DNA of 8,888 bases, taken from assembly GCA_934121885.1 (NCBI GenBank), contig CAKOVH010000020.1, forward strand, positions 1 to 8,888. Direction: 5' to 3'. Both the position numbers and the translations under genes were made by a program. Below the pieces are notes generated by a model. It saw only the letters and a program-made list of their open reading frames with translations. It had not been told where the DNA came from and searched no databases. Below are positions 1-7,288 of this stretch, one piece after another. Within the stretch, counting starts at the first letter, position 1. Every line of letters begins with the position of its first letter. The DNA comes from an uncultured Clostridia bacterium. GTDB taxonomy: Bacteria > Bacillota > Clostridia > TANB77 > CAG-508.

Positions 1-18
1 TTTTATTGTTGGTAACAT
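1..18 (-). CDS. Start of a further gene, cut by the window edge (6 codons)
   Basis: Six codons reading MLPTIK run off the left edge of the window. The start is supported only by an AGGAG ribosome binding site at 29-33, ten bases upstream of the ATG, and by its position as the next minus-strand gene 56 bp after the QueH-GNAT stop. No family can be recognised from six residues. If real, it is the last visible member of the long minus-strand operon, or the first gene after it if the weak hairpin at 59-76 ends transcription. Confidence 0.4.
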
Positions 19-58
19 ATACTTTGTTCTCCTATTACTACTAATAAATACATATTAA

Positions 59-76
59 AGTAAGCGATAACTTACT
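59..76 (-). terminator. Small hairpin over the queH stop codon, weak terminator candidate
   Basis: On the minus strand AGTAAG pairs with CTTACT across a six-base loop. The stem covers part of the TAG stop codon of the QueH-GNAT gene. What follows is only loosely U-rich (TTTAATATG), so this is a poor intrinsic terminator. It may instead be an RNA 3'-end or spacer hairpin, or chance. Confidence 0.25.
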
Positions 77-1121
77 ATTTATCTTTAACTTTTTTCTTTA
101 ATTCTTTTGAATAATATATTAAATCAGTACAAATTAAATCTCCATCTTTAATTTCTTCATTGTAATTATCTATAAAGAAATTTTTAATTGTTTTCTCATA
201 TTTATCAAATCCCTGCTTAACATAGAAAGGAATATTATTCTCTGTTGTTCCTACCAACATTCTGTCATATTTTTGTTTATAATTACCACATAGTGATTTT
301 AAAAGTGTTTTTGCATAACCTTTATTTCTGTATTTTTCTGTTGTAACTATATTTTTTAATTCTAATGTTTTCCTAGAAATAGGCAAAATAACTGCAATAG
401 AAATTAGCTCATCTCCCTTCTTTAAAGCATATACATCAGAATCGTTCAAATACTTGTGTATCATATCTTTTGAAGGATCTGCCTCTAAAAGTAAATCAAT
501 ATAATCTTCTTTATTTTCTATTTTTTTAACTGCTATTTTCGGTTCTCTTGCTATCTCGTAACCGTTGAGAATACTAGGTTTTGTAGTATTGTGGCTATTA
601 TATCTCATCTCCTCTGAAAACACACAGCCACAATATTTTTGCATATATAAGCCTAGTTCTCTTGCCTTAGCTTGTCCTTCTCTAAATCCTACTCTAAAAT
701 CTCTATATAAAAATTTAATCTCGTATTTATTTGCTAATTCTTCACAGATTTTTTTTAATTCTTCGTGTTTTTGATATATACTCACAAATAGTGTAGATGT
801 AAATGCGTCATATCCATTTGCTTTTGCATATTGTACAGTTTTCTCTAATCGTACCTTATAGCAATAATTAACACATCTATTTTGTAAATCACCTATCACA
901 TTTTTGCAAAATTCATCTAAACCATAATCTTCTTCAAAAATTGCTTCTACATTTATACTTTTTGTATAATCTTTCAAGCAGTCTCTTCTAGCTTTATATT
1001 CTGTATATGGATGAATATTTGGATTATACCAATATACTGTTGGTTCTATTCCTTCTTCTCTTAAACTGTCTATGCAGTACACACTACATGGTGCGCAGCA
1101 AGTGTGCATTAATAACTTCAT
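75..1121 (-). CDS. queH: QueH epoxyqueuosine reductase fused to a GNAT acetyltransferase domain
   Basis: QueH reduces epoxyqueuosine to queuosine, the last step in making this modified base in the tRNA wobble position. It is the iron-sulfur, cobalamin-independent alternative to QueG. Residues 1-180 are a complete QueH (DUF208) domain: HTCCAPCS at 6-13, the CVNYC segment at 83-87 and the YCGC motif at 163-166, the cysteines expected to hold the Fe-S centre. QueH proteins are normally about 180-220 residues. Here about 160 more follow. Residues 195-340 look like a GNAT fold: a strand-rich region, the acetyl-CoA loop RNKGYA at 265-270 after NIVTTEKY, then GTTENNIPFYVKQGF. The start is one base after the stop of the membrane protein gene, whose last codons supply an AAGGAG site, so translation is probably coupled. 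The QueH call is firm. The GNAT call rests on the loop and the downstream pattern, and its substrate is unknown. Confidence 0.92.
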   Translation of the reverse strand: MKLLMHTCCAPCSVYCIDSLREEGIEPTVYWYNPNIHPYTEYKARRDCLKDYTKSINVEAIFEEDYGLDEFCKNVIGDLQNRCVNYCYKVRLEKTVQYAKANGYDAFTSTLFVSIYQKHEELKKICEELANKYEIKFLYRDFRVGFREGQAKARELGLYMQKYCGCVFSEEMRYNSHNTTKPSILNGYEIAREPKIAVKKIENKEDYIDLLLEADPSKDMIHKYLNDSDVYALKKGDELISIAVILPISRKTLELKNIVTTEKYRNKGYAKTLLKSLCGNYKQKYDRMLVGTTENNIPFYVKQGFDKYEKTIKNFFIDNYNEEIKDGDLICTDLIYYSKELKKKVKDK

Positions 1122-1122
1122 T

Positions 1123-2451
1123 TTATTTTTTTACTCCTTCAAATATTTTCGTTGATATGATAAATAGGCTTATTATTGATACTACAAAAATTCTATTAAC
1201 GAAAAATGCATGTATAAGTGAATGTTGTTTTGTTGCAAAAATCCATATTATTGGAAATGTAAATATAATAAAATATGGTACACATCTCTTTAAAGTTTCT
1301 CCTATATTGATTTGTTGTTTTGCATTTTTTATAGTCATTATAATTAAATACACAATGCATAATGATCCAGTAAAAATAATAGTTGGATTAGATAAAAATT
1401 TAAAGTTTTCTACTATAACATTAAAAACAGACCTTTTCAAATTGCTTCTATAAGTAACTTGATTTATTGCTTGAGTAATTATTGGTCTATCAAAAAATAC
1501 TTGTACTATTAACCACTTAAATCCCCATGTAATTGCATAGCCCAATGCCCATGATATACCAATGGTTAGCATATCTAAAATGTATTTTTTCAAGTCTATT
1601 TTCTCTTCTCTAGACTGTAATAATAGAAAATATGTAATTGCTGTTAATCCTAGTGTAACAACTGGCGCTGTAAGTAAATCTATAAAGCTTGAAACAGATC
1701 CAACTATAAAGAAAAATATTCCTATATTTTTTATCTTATCATTTCTTATTAATAAAATTATTGTACTTATTATTGCAACTAAAAATATAAGTATTTCATT
1801 AATTGATTTTGTCGTAACTAGTATATTAACTAATAATAATCCTATTACATATGCAAATGCACTAACAACATTTATTTTTTTACAAATTAAAATAAACATT
1901 ATAATTATACTAATAACTACTGCAATAAATAAAACAATTCTAATTGCACTGTAATCAAATAATGCAAGTAATGGTCTTAGTATTGTAAGATATCCATGCC
2001 AGTATCTTGCATACTCATACGAATCTTCTATATTGTCTCCATGCATTAATCCATATAATTCCCTAGTTTGAAATAAGTTGCCATATTTATCTCTATATTT
2101 TTCATTTGCACCTAAATTGTATTGGCTATCAATATTCACAACTTTTGTTTGATTTGGAATATAATTTTTTCTAGCTAATAAAAAACTATCTACGGGATGT
2201 TTGCTATCTACTGAATATGCTGTATTTATCATTAGCGCATCTGTAAATGTAAAAATATAGCTTTTCTTGTACTTTAAATCAAAAGTTACTTTTTCTCCAT
2301 CTTTTAATAAAGTCTCTGAACTTTTTCTTACATTGTCCTCCATTAATGATGATGGTATTAAACTAGACAATGTCATAGTTCCCATATAAATTCCAATCAA
2401 TATAATAAATACTAATATATATGTTAGTAATGTTTTTAATACTTTTTTCAT
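1123..2451 (-). CDS. Polytopic membrane protein, GT-C glycosyltransferase-like
   Basis: This 442-residue protein has an N-terminal membrane anchor (about 8-28), then a hydrophilic stretch of some 130 residues (35-165) probably outside the membrane, then about eight to ten hydrophobic segments up to 437. The layout resembles GT-C glycosyltransferases, which use lipid-linked sugars and place a soluble loop after the first helix. Landmarks are RYWHGY at 149-154, a DLLTAPVVTLG segment at 258-268 and QHSLIHAFFVNR at 409-420. I see no certain catalytic motif; an acidic pair in the first loop, as in classical GT-C enzymes, is not obvious. The gene begins 7 bp after the GT2 glycosyltransferase gene, whose final codons provide the AGGGGA ribosome binding site. 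Such pairs often work together: the GT2 partner charges a polyprenyl phosphate with sugar and the polytopic partner transfers it outside. That role is inferred from context. Confidence 0.8.
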   Translation of the reverse strand: MKKVLKTLLTYILVFIILIGIYMGTMTLSSLIPSSLMEDNVRKSSETLLKDGEKVTFDLKYKKSYIFTFTDALMINTAYSVDSKHPVDSFLLARKNYIPNQTKVVNIDSQYNLGANEKYRDKYGNLFQTRELYGLMHGDNIEDSYEYARYWHGYLTILRPLLALFDYSAIRIVLFIAVVISIIIMFILICKKINVVSAFAYVIGLLLVNILVTTKSINEILIFLVAIISTIILLIRNDKIKNIGIFFFIVGSVSSFIDLLTAPVVTLGLTAITYFLLLQSREEKIDLKKYILDMLTIGISWALGYAITWGFKWLIVQVFFDRPIITQAINQVTYRSNLKRSVFNVIVENFKFLSNPTIIFTGSLCIVYLIIMTIKNAKQQINIGETLKRCVPYFIIFTFPIIWIFATKQHSLIHAFFVNRIFVVSIISLFIISTKIFEGVKK

Positions 2452-2458
2452 ATGTTTC

Positions 2459-3424
2459 TTATCCCCTTTTATTTATTTCATTTTTTAACATTTCAATTTG
2501 ACTATATCTTAACATATTTAGTTCATACAATTCCTTGTTTTTCTTAACAGTCGTGTGTAATATAATTCCACATTGTTCTATAATAAATGCTAACATTACA
2601 AGCCCTGTAGCTAAAATAGCAGATGGAACTTTTGTAATATAGTGTGTTTTTGTAAATTCTATAATAACAGGAACACCAATAATAAGTCCTAAAATTAATA
2701 GTATAATTGCTAAAATAGAGAAAAATTTTAATGGTTTATAATCTTTAAACATTGTTCCTATAGTTCTTACTACCTTTATTCCATCAGGTATGGTATTTAA
2801 TTTAGATACACTTCCCTTTGGTCTATCTCTATAATCTATTGGAATTTCCTTTATAATATAATTTTTATCTAACGCATGTAGAGTCATTTCTGTTTCTATT
2901 TCAAATTCTTTAGTTAGGATTGGAAAATTCTTTACAAACTTTTTGCTATATGCTCTATATCCACTCATAATATCTTTTAAGTCTACTTTAAATAAAAAAT
3001 TAATTGTATTTTTTACTAAAGAATTACCTAGATTATGAAATTTCCTTTTGTTTTCTTTCAAATATGTTCCATTTGAAAGTCTATCTCCTACTGCCATATC
3101 TGCGCCATCTTCTACAGCTTTTATTAAATCTTTTGCACTTTCTGCAGGATAAGTATCATCAGCATCTACAAGTAAATAAATATCTGCCTCTACTTGTTCA
3201 AACATACTTCTAATAACATTTCCTTTGCCCTGTCTATATTCATTTCTTACAACTGCCCCTGCATTTTTTGCAATTTCATATGATTTATCTTTAGAATTAT
3301 TATTATATACATATATTGTTGCTTCTGGTAATTCTCTTTTAAAATCATTAATTACTTTTTCAATAGTGGCTTCTTCATTATAGCAAGGTATTAAAACTGC
3401 AATCTTATTTATATTTTCTTTCAT
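2459..3424 (-). CDS. GT2 glycosyltransferase, polyprenyl-phosphate sugar transferase type (DPM1/GtrB-like)
   Basis: Residues 5-230 form a GT-A fold family 2 domain: IPCYNEE at 12-18 (nucleotide binding), QGKGN at 65-69, the metal-binding DADD at 87-90, GDRL at 113-116 and MSGYRAYS at 153-160, which is typical of dolichol/polyprenyl-phosphate sugar synthases. Two membrane helices follow (about 233-256 and 266-291), then a basic tail of about 30 residues. The catalytic domain is expected to face the cytoplasm and load a sugar from a nucleotide donor onto undecaprenyl phosphate. The donor cannot be told from the sequence. The ATG overlaps the ruvB stop (ATGA), and an AGGAG site lies ten bases upstream within ruvB. 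The next gene is a polytopic membrane protein that may use the lipid-linked sugar. The length of 321 residues is normal for two-helix members. Confidence 0.93.
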   Translation of the reverse strand: MKENINKIAVLIPCYNEEATIEKVINDFKRELPEATIYVYNNNSKDKSYEIAKNAGAVVRNEYRQGKGNVIRSMFEQVEADIYLLVDADDTYPAESAKDLIKAVEDGADMAVGDRLSNGTYLKENKRKFHNLGNSLVKNTINFLFKVDLKDIMSGYRAYSKKFVKNFPILTKEFEIETEMTLHALDKNYIIKEIPIDYRDRPKGSVSKLNTIPDGIKVVRTIGTMFKDYKPLKFFSILAIILLILGLIIGVPVIIEFTKTHYITKVPSAILATGLVMLAFIIEQCGIILHTTVKKNKELYELNMLRYSQIEMLKNEINKRG

Positions 3425-4422
3425 ACTTCTTTCACTCCTATATGTTCATATGCTGCTGGAAGTGGTATTCTACCTCTTACAGTACGAGCAATAAAACCTA
3501 TTTGTAATAAATATGGTTCATATACATCTTCAACTGTTTCAGCTTCCTCTCCAATTGTTGTTGCAATTGTTTCTATTCCAACAGGTCTTCCTTGGTATTT
3601 TATAATCATAGTTTCTAATATTTTTCTATCAATATCGTCTAATCCCATTTCGTCTATTTCCAATTTATTTAATGCAATCTTAGTAATTTTTAATGTTATT
3701 TTTCCATCTCCTAAAACTGCTGCATAATCTCTTACCCTTTTTAGTAACCTATTTGCAATTCTAGGTGTTCCTCTTGAACGTCTTGCAATTTCTATAGCTG
3801 ATTCTTCATCAATCTCTACTTCTAATATTTTAGCCGATCTTGTTACAATAGTTTTTAAGTCATTTACATCATATAACTCTAATCTATTTACAATTCCAAA
3901 TCTATCTCTTAATGGTGTAGCAAGAGATCCAGCTTTTGTTGTAGCACCTATAAGTGTAAATTTTGGCAAATCTAAACGAATTGACCTTGCACTTGGTCCT
4001 TTTCCTATCATAATATCTAATGTGTAATCTTCAAGTGCTGGATATAAAATTTCTTCTACGCTTTTATGTAATCTATGAATTTCATCTATGAAAAGCACAT
4101 CAAACTCTGAAAGATTTGTAAGAAGAGCAGCTAAGTCTCCCGGCTTTTCAATAGCAGGTCCTGATGTAATTTTTATATTAGAATTCATTTCATTTGATAT
4201 AATATTTGCAAGCGTTGTTTTTCCAAGTCCTGGAGGGCCATATAATAAAACGTGGTCTAATGGTTCTCCTCTTTGTTTAGCAGCTTCTATATATATTTTT
4301 AAATTAGATTTTACTTTGTTCTGTCCTATATATTCGTCTAAAACTTTTGGTCTTAACGAATTTTCTAATCTCTCTTCGCTAATATCTGATATCTCTGGAT
4401 TAATTAATCTATCTTCGTCCAA
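3421..4422 (-). CDS. ruvB: Holliday junction branch migration ATPase RuvB
   Basis: RuvB is the hexameric AAA+ motor that, with RuvA, drives branch migration of Holliday junctions in recombinational repair. All expected parts are present (333-residue numbering): SLRPKVLDEYIGQ near 22-34, Walker A GPPGLGKT at 62-69, Walker B FIDEIH at 111-116, sensor I GATTKAGS with the arginine finger segment RDRFG at 172-176, sensor II RGTPRIANR at 217-225, and a C-terminal winged helix ending RGRIPLPAAYEH. I place the start at a TTG, giving MDEDRLINPE, because GAGGTG lies six bases upstream (4429-4434). A GTG three codons earlier (4431) would lie inside that site. ruvA is not adjacent. The gene lies 15 bp after a TagO-type gene and overlaps the GT2 gene by four bases (ATGA). 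Confidence 0.97.
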   Translation of the reverse strand: MDEDRLINPEISDISEERLENSLRPKVLDEYIGQNKVKSNLKIYIEAAKQRGEPLDHVLLYGPPGLGKTTLANIISNEMNSNIKITSGPAIEKPGDLAALLTNLSEFDVLFIDEIHRLHKSVEEILYPALEDYTLDIMIGKGPSARSIRLDLPKFTLIGATTKAGSLATPLRDRFGIVNRLELYDVNDLKTIVTRSAKILEVEIDEESAIEIARRSRGTPRIANRLLKRVRDYAAVLGDGKITLKITKIALNKLEIDEMGLDDIDRKILETMIIKYQGRPVGIETIATTIGEEAETVEDVYEPYLLQIGFIARTVRGRIPLPAAYEHIGVKEV

Positions 4423-4428
4423 TGTTTT

Positions 4429-4434
4429 CACCTC
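4429..4434 (-). promoter_or_regulatory. Ribosome binding site that fixes the TTG start of ruvB
   Basis: GAGGTG on the minus strand is followed by six bases and then TTG at 4420-4422. An in-frame GTG forms the last three bases of this site and so cannot be its start. The resulting protein begins MDEDRLINPE, matching the usual RuvB N-terminus. Confidence 0.75.
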
Positions 4435-4437
4435 ATA

Positions 4438-5598
4438 TTATTCATTTTTTCTAAACTTTGATGTTTTGCTTTTTTCTTGAAGTTTTTCTTCTTCTAAAAT
4501 TTCTTCTACTTTTGCATCTGACTTTTCTCCCATAACTCTTGCAATATCTCTATATCCAATTGCTGCTATTGCACATATTAGAAGTGCAAATGATAATGCT
4601 TTCCATATTCCACTTTCTAATAATATAATTGCAAACATTCCAAGTATTGCAGTAATTCCATACATTATAAGTACAGCTTGTTTTTGAGAATATCCTCTAG
4701 CCATTAATCTATGGTGAATATGCCCTTTATCAGGTTTCATAACTGCTTTTATTGATTTTCCTTTTACAATTCTTCTAACAATTGCAAAAAGTGTATCAAA
4801 TATTGGAAGCGCTAAAACTATAATTGGTGCAATTAACACAATTGCAGTATATGTTTTTGCAACACCTAAAATTGATATTATAGCTATTGAAAATCCCATA
4901 AAGTTAGAGCCTGTATCTCCAATAAATGTTTTAGCTGGACTAAAATTAAATGGTAAAAAACCAACTATCGCACCTGCTAAAGCTGTAATTAAAATAATAG
5001 CAAGTATTGGCGAACCATTTAAAGAAAATATAATTAATAAAGATAAACAAGAAATTAAGCATACACCTGATGATAAGCCATCTAATCCATCTATTAGGTT
5101 AATAGCATTTGTTATACCTATAATCCACCCAACTGTAAGGATATATGAAAATACCTGGTCTATCACAATTTTATTTTCCACAAAAGGAAGTGAGATATTT
5201 TCTATTCTTATTCCACATATAGTAACTATTATTGCTGAAATTATCTGCACTATCAATTTTACATACCATGGTATACCTTTTGAGTCATCAATAAAACATG
5301 TAATACCTAATAATATTATTCCAATAAGGAACCCTATTAATTTTAAATAATAATTCTCTGTTCCAAATAAGTTTAAATTATTTTCTAAACTCATCATAAC
5401 TAGTAAATAAATTGTAGATACTAAAAATCCTGAGATAACAGCCAGTCCCCCTAATCTTGGCATTGGCTTTTTGTTTATTCTTCTGTCATTTGGCAAATCT
5501 ATTGCCCCTACCTTTTTTGATAGCCTCATTGTATGTGGCGTTATTACAAAAGCTGTAACAAAGGCTAATAAAAAGGCTATTGCGATGTCTCCCCACAT
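4438..5598 (-). CDS. Undecaprenyl-phosphate GlcNAc-1-phosphate transferase (TagO/WecA/MraY family)
   Basis: Family members move a sugar-1-phosphate from a UDP-sugar to undecaprenyl phosphate on the inner membrane face, the first step for teichoic acids, capsules and similar glycans. From MWG numbering (386 residues) there are about ten to eleven hydrophobic segments and the signature cytoplasmic loops: FIDDSKG near 103-109 (catalytic DD at 104-105), NAINLIDGLDGL at 164-175, FIGDTGSNF at 225-233 and the HIHHR box at 293-297. The HIHHR box and NLIDGLDGL favour the TagO/WecA branch over MraY. GlcNAc as substrate is inferred from that branch. A charged tail of about 35 residues (KVEEILEEEKLQ) ends the protein. 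The start at 5598 is preferred because GGAG lies nine bases before it; an in-frame ATG at 5613 has no good site. rpiA lies upstream and ruvB 15 bp downstream. Confidence 0.92.
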   Translation of the reverse strand: MWGDIAIAFLLAFVTAFVITPHTMRLSKKVGAIDLPNDRRINKKPMPRLGGLAVISGFLVSTIYLLVMMSLENNLNLFGTENYYLKLIGFLIGIILLGITCFIDDSKGIPWYVKLIVQIISAIIVTICGIRIENISLPFVENKIVIDQVFSYILTVGWIIGITNAINLIDGLDGLSSGVCLISCLSLLIIFSLNGSPILAIILITALAGAIVGFLPFNFSPAKTFIGDTGSNFMGFSIAIISILGVAKTYTAIVLIAPIIVLALPIFDTLFAIVRRIVKGKSIKAVMKPDKGHIHHRLMARGYSQKQAVLIMYGITAILGMFAIILLESGIWKALSFALLICAIAAIGYRDIARVMGEKSDAKVEEILEEEKLQEKSKTSKFRKNE

Positions 5599-5632
5599 AA
5601 TACATTTCTCCATTTCGTATTTTCATATATTA

Positions 5633-6325
5633 TTATTTTATAATTTCTACATTATATCCAATAAATAAACCACTTTCTATAACACCTGTAATTAGTTTTA
5701 TATTTTTTTCTAGTTCTTCATTTATTTCTTTGAATTTTGCTTCTAATATAACATTTCCGTTTTCTGTAATTACAGGTCCATCTTTTGATATAGCTTTTCT
5801 TAAAAATACCTCATCTGCTCCTAATAATTTTAACTTCTCTTTTACATAATTTATTGAATTTATATAACATTCAACTGGTACTGCATATCTGCTTCCTAAT
5901 TTTTCTACAAACTTAGTATTATCCACCAAAATATATGTAACTTTAGAATTTGCAATATTTAATTTTTCTCTAAACATTGCTCCTCCTCTACCTTTTATCA
6001 TCCATAAGCTGTTATTTACTTCGTCTGCTCCATCAAAACTCCAATCTGGTTTTTTCTCTAAAAGATTAGTTGTTGGAATTTCTAAGCTATGGCATAATAG
6101 TTCTACTTCGTGTGAAGTAGGTATAGCCGTAATTTTAATATTTTCATTTTTCATTTTTTCAGCTATTGCATATATTGCTAAATATGAAGTTGAACCAGAC
6201 CCAAAACCAATTACATCTCCATCTTTAATTTTGTTTGCAATAACATTTGCAATTCTTTGTTTTTCCTCTTTATTATTAATATTTTCAAAATCTATTTTAC
6301 TTAGTAAATCCTTGTTCCAGTCCAT
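5633..6325 (-). CDS. rpiA: Ribose-5-phosphate isomerase A
   Basis: RpiA interconverts ribulose 5-phosphate and ribose 5-phosphate in the pentose phosphate pathway, supplying ribose for nucleotides. Motifs in the 230-residue product are GFGSGSTS around 41-47 (phosphate loop), PTS near 69-71, FDGADE at 97-102 with the catalytic aspartates, KGRGGA at 111-116 and the glutamate of REK at 120, nine residues after the lysine as in E. coli RpiA. The C-terminal half is divergent: ITENGNVILEAKF and ITGVIESGLF replace the commoner ITDNGN.ILD and PGVVE.GLF forms. A longer reading from ATG 6349 is possible, but AAGGAGG at 6331-6337 sits inside it, five bases before ATG 6325, which gives MDWNKDLLSK. It is the first gene after the promoter at 6364-6392 and is followed within 34 bp by the TagO-like gene. 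Confidence 0.95.
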   Translation of the reverse strand: MDWNKDLLSKIDFENINNKEEKQRIANVIANKIKDGDVIGFGSGSTSYLAIYAIAEKMKNENIKITAIPTSHEVELLCHSLEIPTTNLLEKKPDWSFDGADEVNNSLWMIKGRGGAMFREKLNIANSKVTYILVDNTKFVEKLGSRYAVPVECYINSINYVKEKLKLLGADEVFLRKAISKDGPVITENGNVILEAKFKEINEELEKNIKLITGVIESGLFIGYNVEIIK

Positions 6326-6330
6326 TTTTT

Positions 6331-6337
6331 CCTCCTT
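6331..6337 (-). promoter_or_regulatory. Consensus ribosome binding site deciding the rpiA start
   Basis: A perfect AAGGAGG lies five bases (AAAAA) upstream of ATG 6325. The longer reading frame from ATG 6349 would have to translate through it and has no comparable site, so the shorter start is chosen. Confidence 0.85.
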
Positions 6338-6363
6338 GTGTTCCATCATATATTTTCTAAGTA

Positions 6364-6392
6364 ATTATATATTATTTTTAGATGCTTGTCTA
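6364..6392 (-). promoter_or_regulatory. Sigma-A type promoter of the rpiA operon
   Basis: On the minus strand TAGACA (6387-6392) and TATAAT (6364-6369) are separated by 17 bases. This is one mismatch from the -35 consensus with a perfect -10. Transcription would start near 6357 and leave a leader of about 30 bases before rpiA. It lies in the 82-bp gap after the DUF5665 gene and probably drives rpiA through the QueH-GNAT gene. Confidence 0.65.
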
Positions 6393-6407
6393 CGAATAAA
6401 TGAAACT

Positions 6408-6698
6408 TTATCGAGTTCTTTCAACAATATCTATAATGTCAGAAATATATTCTCCAATAACAGGTATATTTAATGTTACAATTTTTTGTAGAATTACAAC
6501 TAAGATACCTGTAATTACTGTTACACCTATTCCAATTCCTATTCCTTTTACCATTCCAGACCACAAATTTCTAACAAATAATTTCTTTCTATCTCCTAAT
6601 AGTTCAACTAGATCTAATACTCTATTTTTTGATAAAACATAATTTAAATCATCTATTTTTTTATTTAATTCTTCAATCATCACTTTTCTTTTTTTCAT
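6408..6698 (-). CDS. DUF5665 small membrane protein
   Basis: This 96-residue protein has a charged N-terminal helix (about 5-27), the segment LVELLGDRKKLFVRNLWSGMVKGIG (30-54, shown in two parts here: LVELLGDRKKLF and VRNLWSGMVKGIG), one or two hydrophobic segments (about 51-72) and the ending LNIPVIGEYISDIIDIV. That pattern is the DUF5665 family of Firmicutes, whose function is unknown. The start lies just after the rpmE terminator hairpin; the only SD-like sequence, GGAG at 6711-6714, is part of that stem and lies twelve bases from the ATG, which is long. A second in-frame ATG at residue 7 is an alternative start. It may be read through from rpmE or have a promoter I cannot see. The rpiA promoter follows it. 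Confidence 0.85.
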   Translation of the reverse strand: MKKRKVMIEELNKKIDDLNYVLSKNRVLDLVELLGDRKKLFVRNLWSGMVKGIGIGIGVTVITGILVVILQKIVTLNIPVIGEYISDIIDIVERTR

Positions 6699-6704
6699 AC
6701 AACA

Positions 6705-6738
6705 AAAAAACTCCTATATGTATATATTGGAGTTTTTT
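6705..6738 (-). terminator. Intrinsic terminator after rpmE
   Basis: On the minus strand AAAAAACTCC pairs with GGAGTTTTTT over ten base pairs, with a 14-base AT-rich loop and a U-run continuing to 6704. It begins about 22 bases after the rpmE stop. The A-run/U-run symmetry lets it work in both directions. The 3' arm carries the GGAG that could serve the DUF5665 gene. Confidence 0.85.
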
Positions 6739-6760
6739 ACATTTTTTATTCATATTTAAA

Positions 6761-6961
6761 TTATGCAATACCATATTTTTTCTTGAATTTATCTGCTCTA
6801 CCACCTGTTGTTTCTCTTTTTAAGTTACCTGTCCAATATGGATGACATTTTGAACAAACATCTACCTTCATATCTTGTTTTGTAGAACCTACTTTCATAA
6901 CATTACCACAAGCACAAGTTATTGTTGTTTCTGCGTAATTTGGATGTAATCCTTCTCTCAT
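6761..6961 (-). CDS. rpmE: 50S ribosomal protein L31, zinc-binding form
   Basis: L31 bridges the large and small ribosomal subunits. The 66-residue protein matches type A L31 throughout: MREGLHPNYAETTITCACGN at the start, CSKCHPYWTG at 36-45 and GGRADKFKKKYGI at the end. Cysteines 16, 18, 36 and 39 form the zinc-ribbon set, so this is the C+ form. An AGAGGTG ribosome binding site precedes the ATG. It has its own likely promoter (7006-7034) and a strong terminator (6705-6738), so it is probably a single-gene transcript. Confidence 0.98.
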   Translation of the reverse strand: MREGLHPNYAETTITCACGNVMKVGSTKQDMKVDVCSKCHPYWTGNLKRETTGGRADKFKKKYGIA

Positions 6962-7005
6962 TTTGTATTCACCTCTCCCTTATCTTAATAAAAACACTGT
7001 ATTAT

Positions 7006-7034
7006 ATAATAACATATATTTTATTATTTTTCAA
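7006..7034 (-). promoter_or_regulatory. Probable rpmE promoter
   Basis: TTGAAA (7029-7034), 17 bases, then TATTAT (7006-7011) on the minus strand, giving a leader of about 40 bases before rpmE. A perfect TATAAT overlaps at 7001-7006 but would need a 22-base spacer. Confidence 0.5.
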
Positions 7035-7066
7035 GCATTATTTTTTATTTCTTATTTTTGTATAAA

Positions 7067-7231
7067 TTAATATTGTATTTTATTTTCCATTTGTTGCTTT
7101 TGTATATATTGTGCTGAACTTTCTAGCTCTTTTTCTAGTGATGCTTTATGTACTAATTTATTTACAATATTAAATAAACACGCAATTATCATTATAAATA
7201 ATAGTGCTTTTTTCCATATTTTAGCTATCAT
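7067..7231 (-). CDS. 54-residue single-pass membrane miniprotein, family not recognised
   Basis: The reading frame begins MIAKIWKKALLFIMIIACLF and ends QMENKIQY. A short basic N-terminus (IWKK) is followed by one hydrophobic segment (about 9-23), then a charged helix (25-50: KLVHKASLEKELESSAQYIQ) that could form a coiled coil. The basic residues before the segment suggest the N-terminus stays inside. Support for expression is unusually good for so small a frame: GGAG seven bases before the ATG and a near-ideal promoter at 7261-7288. It stands alone between the rpn terminator and rpmE. I do not recognise the family; a membrane regulator or stress peptide is a guess, and a type I toxin is less likely given the long charged tail. 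Confidence 0.75.
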   Translation of the reverse strand: MIAKIWKKALLFIMIIACLFNIVNKLVHKASLEKELESSAQYIQKQQMENKIQY

Positions 7232-7260
7232 ATTTTTTCTCCTTTTTTCAGCATATATTT

Positions 7261-7288
7261 ATTATACTATATTTTTTAAATTTGTCAA
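7261..7288 (-). promoter_or_regulatory. Consensus sigma-A promoter for the 54-residue membrane protein
   Basis: On the minus strand TTGACA (7283-7288) and TATAAT (7261-7266) are both perfect, with a 16-base spacer. The expected transcription start is near 7254, leaving a leader of only about 20 bases that contains the ribosome binding site. It is the best promoter in the window. Confidence 0.8.

Noticed and set aside
1007..1954. Plus-strand open frames opposite the QueH and membrane protein genes, and similar ones elsewhere up to 7895.
   Set aside because: They lie antisense to well-supported genes, lack ribosome binding sites and family motifs, and arise from the AT-rich composition.
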